Origin: Chitinophagaceae bacterium | GTDB lineage: Bacteria; Bacteroidota; Bacteroidia; Chitinophagales; Chitinophagaceae | Assembly (NCBI GenBank): GCA_004173355.1 | Contig: SEAD01000018.1 | Span: 1 to 64,000 of the forward strand | Reading direction: 5' to 3' | DNA length: 64,000 bases | Shown: positions 58,859-64,000 of the stretch, piece after piece | How positions within the stretch are numbered: position 1 is the first letter of the stretch | How the letters are laid out: each line of letters opens with the position of its first letter | Translations under genes and position numbers: made by a program | The notes under the pieces: generated by a model | What the model was told of the DNA's origin: nothing | What the model saw: only the letters and a program-made list of their open reading frames with translations | Database searches by the model: none

Positions 58859-59488
58859 TCACAACTTTTTTATTTTGTATCCCTGCCCGGTGAGGTAAAC
58901 CATTAACCTGGGTAACAGGTATTCCAGTCGCTCCCATGCTTTCTGGCTATCGTGCATAATAACAATCGAACCAGGCTTAATGTTAAGCACCACATTCTTC
59001 AGGCAGTCCTCCCCACTCAGCGTAGTATCAAAATCGGCACTCAGCACATCCCACATTACCACTTTCACGGATGGTTTCTTCAGTGCATTCGCAAGGGCAG
59101 AGGCCTGGAAGCGGCTGATCCTTCCATATGGCGGACGGAACAGATCGCTGTCGATATATTTACCCGCTTCGGCCACATCATTCAGGTAAATCCTGTTGCT
59201 GGTCTTCCATCCGTTGAGATGGTTGTGGGTATGGTTGCCCACGGAATGGCCTTCATCAAGGATCCGGCGATAGATCGCCGGTTGGGCCACTACATTTTTC
59301 CCGATACAGAAAAAAGTGGCGGTAGCGCCGGCTTTCTTGAGTTCGTCCAGCACAAATGGGGTAGCCACCTCATGGGGACCGTCATCAAAGCTCAGGTAAA
59401 CTATTTTTTCCTTTGCAGGGATATCCCAGGTATAATTCGGATAAACTTTCTTGAGCCACCAGGGTGTTTTGATAAAATAGTTTTTCAT
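58859..59488 (-). CDS. Polysaccharide deacetylase (NodB domain)
   Basis: Carbohydrate esterase family 4 protein of 209 aa. IVYLSFDDGPHEVATPFVLD (motif with the catalytic base and metal Asp), GHSVGNHTHNHL (HxxxH metal ligands), LFRPPYGRIS and VIMHDSQKAWE (late His) are present. No clear signal peptide; the N terminus (MKNYFIKTPWWLKKVYPNYT) suggests a cytosolic or membrane-proximal protein, which is unusual for peptidoglycan or chitin deacetylases but common for this small Bacteroidota type. ATG 59488 chosen. It diverges from gltX by 63 nt. Confidence 0.9.
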   Translation of the reverse strand: MKNYFIKTPWWLKKVYPNYTWDIPAKEKIVYLSFDDGPHEVATPFVLDELKKAGATATFFCIGKNVVAQPAIYRRILDEGHSVGNHTHNHLNGWKTSNRIYLNDVAEAGKYIDSDLFRPPYGRISRFQASALANALKKPSVKVVMWDVLSADFDTTLSGEDCLKNVVLNIKPGSIVIMHDSQKAWERLEYLLPRLMVYLTGQGYKIKKL

Positions 59489-59537
59489 CGCCACAAAGAT
59501 AACGCCCGCCATTCTCAGGATAACAAACGTTCCCTTT

Positions 59538-59545
59538 TATCTTTG
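59538..59545 (+). promoter_or_regulatory. -7 box (TATCTTTG) 6 nt before gltX
   Basis: TATCTTTG matches TAnnTTTG exactly and ends 6 nt before the gltX ATG at 59552, implying a near-leaderless mRNA. Confidence 0.5.
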
Positions 59546-59551
59546 CTGCAT

Positions 59552-61081
59552 ATGAGTAACGTTCGTGTGCGCTTCGCTCCCAGCCCAACCGGCGGTCTCC
59601 ATCTGGGAGGTATCCGCACGGTTTTATACAATTACCTGTTTGCAAAAAAGAACGGTGGTGAATTCATCCTCCGGATTGAAGACACCGACCAGACACGTTA
59701 TGTGGCGGGTGCAGAGGAGTACATTATGGAATGCCTGCAGTGGCTGGGTCTGGAACCGGATGAAAGCCCGGCGAAACCCGGTGCCGTGGGTCCTTATCGC
59801 CAGAGCGAACGAAAAGCAGCCAGCATCTACCAGCAATATGCGGAACAACTGGTACGTGAGGGACATGCCTACTATGCATTTGATACACCGGAGGAACTGG
59901 AAACCATGCGGCAGCAATACCGCAGCGATACCAATCCCTCACCACAATATGACCACCGGGTGCGTGCCGCCATGCGGAACTCCACCAGCCTCGATGCAAA
60001 AACAACACAACGCCTGCTCGATGAAGGGACGCGGTACGTTATCCGGATAAAAATGCCGGAAAACGAAACCATTGGTTTCACCGATATGATCCGCGGTGAA
60101 GTGAACTTTGAAACAGGACTCGTGGATGATAAAGTCCTGCTGAAGGCCGATGGTATGCCGACCTATCACCTTGCGGTGGTGGTGGATGACCAGCTGATGG
60201 GTATTACCCATGCCTTCCGCGGGGAAGAATGGCTGCCATCGGCACCCGTCCATGTGCTGCTCTGGAAATACCTGTTCGGTCTTGATGCAATGCCACAATG
60301 GGCACACCTTCCGCTCATCCTGGGACCCAATGGGAAACTCAGCAAAAGGGATGGTGCAAAATACGGATTCCCCGTTTTCGCGATGAACTGGACGGACGCA
60401 AAAACAGGCGAGCTCACCGAAGGATTCCGTGAAAAAGGATTCCTGCCGGAAGCATTTATCAATCTGCTGGCTTTACTCGGATGGAATGACGGAACAGAAA
60501 AAGAACTGTTCACCCTCGAAGAACTCAGCGCCGTCTTCAGCATGGACCGCGTACACAGCGCAGGCGCAAAATTCGATTACGAAAAAGCACGCTGGTTCAA
60601 CCACGAATGGATAAAAAAAACAGACAACGAAACACTCGTTACCCTGGTTTTACCGCTCCTTGAAAAAGAAGGTGTGACAGTCACCGATAACAGTTTGGCT
60701 ACACAGGCAATAGCATCGGTGAAAGACCGGGCTACCCTGCTTCCGGATTTTATCCCGCAGGTGTCCTTCTTTTTCCGCGCACCTATCAGCTGGGACCTGG
60801 CTGCGGTGAAACCGAAATGGAATACCGATAAAGAAAAGTTTTTCCAGGTGTTTGTGGAGGAACTGGATGCCACGCCCGATTTCCAGAGCGCATTTATCGA
60901 AGAGGCATTCAAAAAAACAGCTGCCTTGCAGAATATCAAACCGGGTGAACTGCAACTGCCTTTCCGCATCATGCTGGTTGGCGGGAAGTTTGGGCCCCCG
61001 GTATTCGATATCGCCGCAATCATCGGTAAATCCGAAACCATCAGCCGCATCAGAACCGCGCTGAAGGCTTTCGGGGAATGA
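59552..61081 (+). CDS. gltX: Glutamyl-tRNA synthetase
   Basis: Class I synthetase charging tRNA-Glu, 509 aa. VRFAPSPTGGLHLGGIRTVL contains the HIGH-type motif (HLGG), FILRIEDTDQTRY follows, and KLSKRDGAKYG is the KMSKS loop. The C-terminal anticodon-binding helical domain runs from about residue 330. ATG 59552 begins the conserved MSNVRVRFAPSP; the open frame extends 200 codons upstream across the opposite-strand deacetylase gene and is spurious there. Confidence 0.96.
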   Translation: MSNVRVRFAPSPTGGLHLGGIRTVLYNYLFAKKNGGEFILRIEDTDQTRYVAGAEEYIMECLQWLGLEPDESPAKPGAVGPYRQSERKAASIYQQYAEQLVREGHAYYAFDTPEELETMRQQYRSDTNPSPQYDHRVRAAMRNSTSLDAKTTQRLLDEGTRYVIRIKMPENETIGFTDMIRGEVNFETGLVDDKVLLKADGMPTYHLAVVVDDQLMGITHAFRGEEWLPSAPVHVLLWKYLFGLDAMPQWAHLPLILGPNGKLSKRDGAKYGFPVFAMNWTDAKTGELTEGFREKGFLPEAFINLLALLGWNDGTEKELFTLEELSAVFSMDRVHSAGAKFDYEKARWFNHEWIKKTDNETLVTLVLPLLEKEGVTVTDNSLATQAIASVKDRATLLPDFIPQVSFFFRAPISWDLAAVKPKWNTDKEKFFQVFVEELDATPDFQSAFIEEAFKKTAALQNIKPGELQLPFRIMLVGGKFGPPVFDIAAIIGKSETISRIRTALKAFGE

Positions 61082-61126
61082 TGAAGCGGTGTCCGCTCCT
61101 TTGCCAGAATGCACTAAACTTGCTAT

Positions 61127-61534
61127 ATGAAAAGACCGGTCAGGATCCTTGTTGCGAAAGTCGGCCTCGATGGCCATGATCGCGGCGCAAAAGTTATTGC
61201 CACCGCCATGCGTGATGCAGGTATGGAAGTGATCTATACAGGGCTTCGCCAGACACCGGAAATGGTGGTGAATGCCGCATTACAGGAAGACGTGGATGCC
61301 ATCGGTGTGAGCATCCTCTCGGGTGCCCATATGACCGTGTTTCCGCGGATCATCAACCTGATGAAAGAAAAGAAAATGGATGATGTACTGCTTACCGGCG
61401 GTGGCATCATCCCCGAAGAGGATATGCTTGCCCTGCAGGCACTCGGTGTCGGAAAATTATTTGCTCCCGGTGCGGCCACTGCCGATATCGCAGGTTATAT
61501 CCGCGACTGGGTCAGCTCCAACCGCAGTTTCTGA
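61127..61534 (+). CDS. Cobalamin-binding protein (methylmalonyl-CoA mutase C-terminal type)
   Basis: Stand-alone B12-binding domain of 135 aa, comparable to the small/C-terminal part of methylmalonyl-CoA mutase. [18 protein letters not shown] carries the DxHxxG histidine that coordinates cobalt, with [17 protein letters not shown] (SxL) and [14 protein letters not shown] (GG) completing the site. A separate catalytic subunit must be encoded elsewhere. A TAAACTTG box (61115-61122) ends 4 nt before the ATG. The enoyl-CoA hydratase gene follows 41 nt later. Confidence 0.9.
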   Translation: MKRPVRILVAKVGLDGHDRGAKVIATAMRDAGMEVIYTGLRQTPEMVVNAALQEDVDAIGVSILSGAHMTVFPRIINLMKEKKMDDVLLTGGGIIPEEDMLALQALGVGKLFAPGAATADIAGYIRDWVSSNRSF

Positions 61535-61575
61535 TTTTACCGGACCACTATTTCAATCATACCCAAACAGCGAAT

Positions 61576-62349
61576 ATGTACAACAGCCTGCTCACTTCAC
61601 TGGAAAACGGAATCCTCACGATCACGGTAAACCGGCCCGACAAACTGAATGCGCTCAACAAAACAGTGATCAGCGAACTGGGCGAAGTGCTCTCGGACCT
61701 GTATACAAACGACTCCATCCATGCCGCTATCCTTACCGGGGCCGGGCCAAAAGCTTTTGTTGCCGGTGCAGATATTTCCGAATTCCTGTCGCTGGATGCA
61801 GGCGGAGGGGCCGAGCTGGCAGAAAAAGGACAGGACCTGGTGTTTGATAAAATTGAACATTCACCCAAACCAATCGTTGCCGCCGTCAATGGTTTTGCAC
61901 TCGGCGGTGGCTGCGAGCTCGCCATGAGCTGCCATTTCCGCATCGCATCAGCCAATGCAAAATTTGGCCAGCCCGAAGTCAACCTCGGACTAATACCGGG
62001 TTACGGTGGTACGCAGCGACTCACCCAGCTGGTTGGTAAAGGTCGGGCTATGGAACTCATCCTGAGCGGTAATATGATCGATGCAACAGAAGCGCATCGT
62101 ATCGGATTGGTGAATCATGTAACAGCACCCGAAGCACTGCTCACCAAAGCAACCGAAATCCTGCTCACCATTACCCAAAAAGGCCCGCAGGCTGTTGCGC
62201 GGTCAATCAGGGCAATCAATGCTGCCACTTCATCCGGTGGTTATGCCGAAGAGATCCGTTTGTTCGGTGAAGGTTTTGGTACCGATGAAATGAAAGAAGG
62301 TGTTACTGCCTTTTTGGAAAAGAGACGGGCATCGTTTTCGGGTCGCTGA
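61576..62349 (+). CDS. Enoyl-CoA hydratase/isomerase family protein
   Basis: Crotonase-fold enzyme of 257 aa. LTITVNRPDKLNALNKTVIS, GPKAFVAGADISEFLSLD (oxyanion loop), PIVAAVNGFALGGGCELAMS and FGQPEVNLGLIPGYGGTQRL (the catalytic Glu positions) fit short-chain enoyl-CoA hydratases. The natural CoA ester is not identifiable; being next to the cobalamin-binding subunit it may serve propionate or branched-chain acyl-CoA metabolism. Its 3' end overlaps the convergent GH88 gene by 47 nt. Confidence 0.9.
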   Translation: MYNSLLTSLENGILTITVNRPDKLNALNKTVISELGEVLSDLYTNDSIHAAILTGAGPKAFVAGADISEFLSLDAGGGAELAEKGQDLVFDKIEHSPKPIVAAVNGFALGGGCELAMSCHFRIASANAKFGQPEVNLGLIPGYGGTQRLTQLVGKGRAMELILSGNMIDATEAHRIGLVNHVTAPEALLTKATEILLTITQKGPQAVARSIRAINAATSSGGYAEEIRLFGEGFGTDEMKEGVTAFLEKRRASFSGR

Positions 62350-63778
62350 ATTTTGCCAGCTGGAGTAATGGTATGCCCCAGGCTGAATCGTCCAGCGGAA
62401 TCCATTCGCCTTTCCTGACCTGCCTTGCCCTTGCCGACCCGCTGTACCTGCTGACCATCTGCAAGGTCTGCTCCTTGGTCATGCCGGCAGGCATGGGGAA
62501 ATTGTAATTTGTAACATCGGTGAGATACCATTTCCAGAATCGGGACAATGCTTCAAGGAAATAGTAATCAGCATAAGTCAGCGATACATCCACTTCGGAG
62601 TTGTACGGAACCGCTCCCACGCTGTGTTTCAGGATAAATCCCCCGTTCTCCCCTTTTTTGCTCCGGTACTTATCGGTGGAAAGATTGGTCAGTATCCGGG
62701 CAACCGCGGATACATATTCATTCCTCAGGTCCTGGTCTACATACAACGACAATTCGAGCAGTCCGGATGCAAGTATCGATGCCGCAGACACATCCCGGTA
62801 AGTATCCGGGATATCAGGTGCATCAAAATCCCAGTATGGAATTTTATCTTTTGGCAGGCGGGGATGGTTTAATATAAATTTTGCAATCCCCTTTGCCTGT
62901 TCGAGGTAACGGGGTTCCCTGGTAAAACGGTACATCGTGGTAAACCCATAAAGTCCCCATGACTGTCCGCGGGCCCATGCAGAACTTTCCGAGTAACCCT
63001 GCGCTGACTTGCGGCTTACGATTTGACCCGTCTGCAGGTTGTAGTCCACCACATGGTATGAGCTGAAGTCAGGCCGGTAGTGGTTCCTGATCGCGGTTTC
63101 GGTATGGTCAATCGCTATGATCTTTAATTTAGGTTCACGGATTTCATCGGCTGCCCAGCACAACATTTCAAGATTCATCATGTTGTCGATAATCACCGGG
63201 CTGCGGTAGTGCTGGTTGGAATCCCATGACTGGATCGAATTGATTGACGGACGGTAGCGCCTGGTGAGGGTCTGTGCAGCAGTCATCACCACTTCCGCAT
63301 ATTCCGGGTTACGGGTGATCCGGTAGGCATTTCCAAAACTGTTGAAGATCATAAAACCAAGATCATGGTCGCTGCTGTGGAACTTTTCCTTCTCAAGGAT
63401 TTTCAACCTGCTGATGCCTTCGTTGAACAGTACGGAGTCCTGCCTGGCCTGCGCGATATAAAAAAGTGAACCGGGATAAAAACCACTGGTCCACCAGCTG
63501 GTCTTGCTGGTGACAAACTTATTTTCCTTTGGATTGAAATTCCGCGGCATGACGCTGTCGGGGGTATTGGCCATCATGATCCGGTACTGCTCCGATGCAA
63601 GTTTGAAATTTTCCTCCACCAGCTTTGTCATCGAGCGGTACGACTGCGCCGGTGAGGCCATTGAAAACAGCAGGACTGCCACTATGAAAAGGGTCAACCG
63701 GACTGCCTGGCCGGATGGCAATGATTTGCCCGGGGGCTGGTTCGGGTCAACATCGCTGGCAAGTGCAGATAAGGGCAT
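62303..63778 (-). CDS. Glycoside hydrolase family 88 protein
   Basis: A 491-aa exported or membrane-anchored protein with one hydrophobic segment near residues 28-45 ([18 protein letters not shown]), then an (alpha/alpha)6-barrel of the unsaturated glucuronyl hydrolase type. The two expected Asp residues are probably in [16 protein letters not shown] and in [40 protein letters not shown] is highly characteristic. Family members split unsaturated uronic acids from lyase-derived oligosaccharides (pectin, ulvan, glycosaminoglycans). No partner lyase or SusCD genes are in the window. ATG 63778 chosen over an extension starting at 63952. Confidence 0.9.
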   Translation of the reverse strand: MPLSALASDVDPNQPPGKSLPSGQAVRLTLFIVAVLLFSMASPAQSYRSMTKLVEENFKLASEQYRIMMANTPDSVMPRNFNPKENKFVTSKTSWWTSGFYPGSLFYIAQARQDSVLFNEGISRLKILEKEKFHSSDHDLGFMIFNSFGNAYRITRNPEYAEVVMTAAQTLTRRYRPSINSIQSWDSNQHYRSPVIIDNMMNLEMLCWAADEIREPKLKIIAIDHTETAIRNHYRPDFSSYHVVDYNLQTGQIVSRKSAQGYSESSAWARGQSWGLYGFTTMYRFTREPRYLEQAKGIAKFILNHPRLPKDKIPYWDFDAPDIPDTYRDVSAASILASGLLELSLYVDQDLRNEYVSAVARILTNLSTDKYRSKKGENGGFILKHSVGAVPYNSEVDVSLTYADYYFLEALSRFWKWYLTDVTNYNFPMPAGMTKEQTLQMVSRYSGSARARQVRKGEWIPLDDSAWGIPLLQLAKFSDPKTMPVSFPKRQ

Positions 63779-63843
63779 TTCAATCGTTTTTGGGTTATCC
63801 CTAAAGTTAAGCCGGTTCCGGTCACCCCAATCCGGTATTTGTG

Positions 63844-63851
63844 TAAATTTG
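63844..63851 (+). promoter_or_regulatory. -7 box (TAAATTTG) upstream of fumC
   Basis: TAAATTTG is an exact TAnnTTTG match, 23 nt before the fumC ATG. A -33 element at the usual distance was not recognised. Confidence 0.5.
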
Positions 63852-63874
63852 CGGCACCTAAAAACATACACTAT

Positions 63875-64000
63875 ATGGATTATCGTATAGAAAAAGATAC
63901 CATGGGTGAAGTGAAAGTGCCTGCCAAAGCTTATTTCGGCGCACAGACCCAACGCAGTATCGACAACTTCCAGATTGCAACGGATATCAACAAAATGCCA
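63875..64000 (+). CDS. fumC: Class II fumarate hydratase (5' part)
   Basis: The first 42 codons of a gene cut by the window end. [20 protein letters not shown] followed by [15 protein letters not shown] is the characteristic opening of class II fumarases, which interconvert fumarate and malate in the TCA cycle. Aspartase shares part of this motif, but the DTMGEVKVP wording points to fumarase. Catalytic residues lie beyond the window. Confidence 0.87.
   Translation, partial: MDYRIEKDTMGEVKVPAKAYFGAQTQRSIDNFQIATDINKMP

Noticed and set aside
58743-58937. 64-codon minus-strand frame after the deacetylase gene
   Set aside because: It overlaps the deacetylase 3' end and runs through the terminator hairpin; no start signal or similarity.

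Overview
The window is a gene-dense chromosomal segment (63 protein-coding calls plus one tRNA-Ser) from a member of the Bacteroidota, most likely family Chitinophagaceae. The evidence is the gliding/type IX secretion genes (gldJ, porV, a PorP/SprF-family gene and a cargo protein with a C-terminal sorting domain), the transcarbamylase of the N-acyl-ornithine arginine route, bacillithiol gene bshA, promoter boxes of the Bacteroidota TAnnTTTG type, and near absence of Shine-Dalgarno sequences. Base composition looks even, around half G+C by eye. No insertion sequence, prophage or CRISPR array is visible.

Layout. 0-6 kb: rpsP, rimM, dinB, a DMT permease, an M20 dipeptidase, an S4 RNA-binding protein, a small lipoprotein and trmD. 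6-21 kb: adenine deaminase, a large secreted TolB-propeller/amidohydrolase, a LiaF-like membrane protein with a LytS/LytTR two-component pair, anmK and upp, a PorP/SprF protein, a dicarboxylate symporter, alkyladenine glycosylase, an EI24 protein and an RsmI-like methylase. 21.6-30.2 kb: a complete arginine cluster (GNAT-argG-argC-argD-argF'-argB-argE/argH). It is preceded by a candidate leader peptide with three consecutive Arg codons and mutually exclusive hairpins, and its last gene is an in-frame fusion of an ArgE-type deacylase to an N-terminally shortened ArgH.

30-46 kb: M28 peptidase, bshA, an EnvC-like protein with a degenerate LytM domain, a DUF4292 lipoprotein, dut, ispF, porV diverging from gldJ, murF, a TSUP permease, a DUF983 protein and a 1231-residue secreted repeat protein. 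46-52 kb: a tightly overlapping minus-strand operon (permease, glutamine-synthetase-like ligase, iron alcohol dehydrogenase, class I amidotransferase hydrolase, aldehyde dehydrogenase). It reads as a gamma-glutamylation route for an amino-alcohol such as ethanolamine. 52-57.7 kb: accessory single genes (HxlR regulator diverging from an NmrA-type reductase, YdeI-like, PhnB-like, luciferase-like monooxygenase, AraC regulator, a HELGH metallopeptidase) and tRNA-Ser(GGA). 57.8-64 kb: tatD, a NodB deacetylase, gltX, a cobalamin-binding subunit, an enoyl-CoA hydratase, a GH88 hydrolase and the start of fumC.

The points most worth checking are the argE/argH fusion, the arginine attenuator, the gamma-glutamyl amine pathway, a recurring promoter box 4-6 nt before start codons (possible leaderless mRNAs), and a 27-bp triplication inside anmK. 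Start codons were re-chosen wherever the longest open frame began well before the conserved N terminus. All assignments are by reading motifs; no database search was run.
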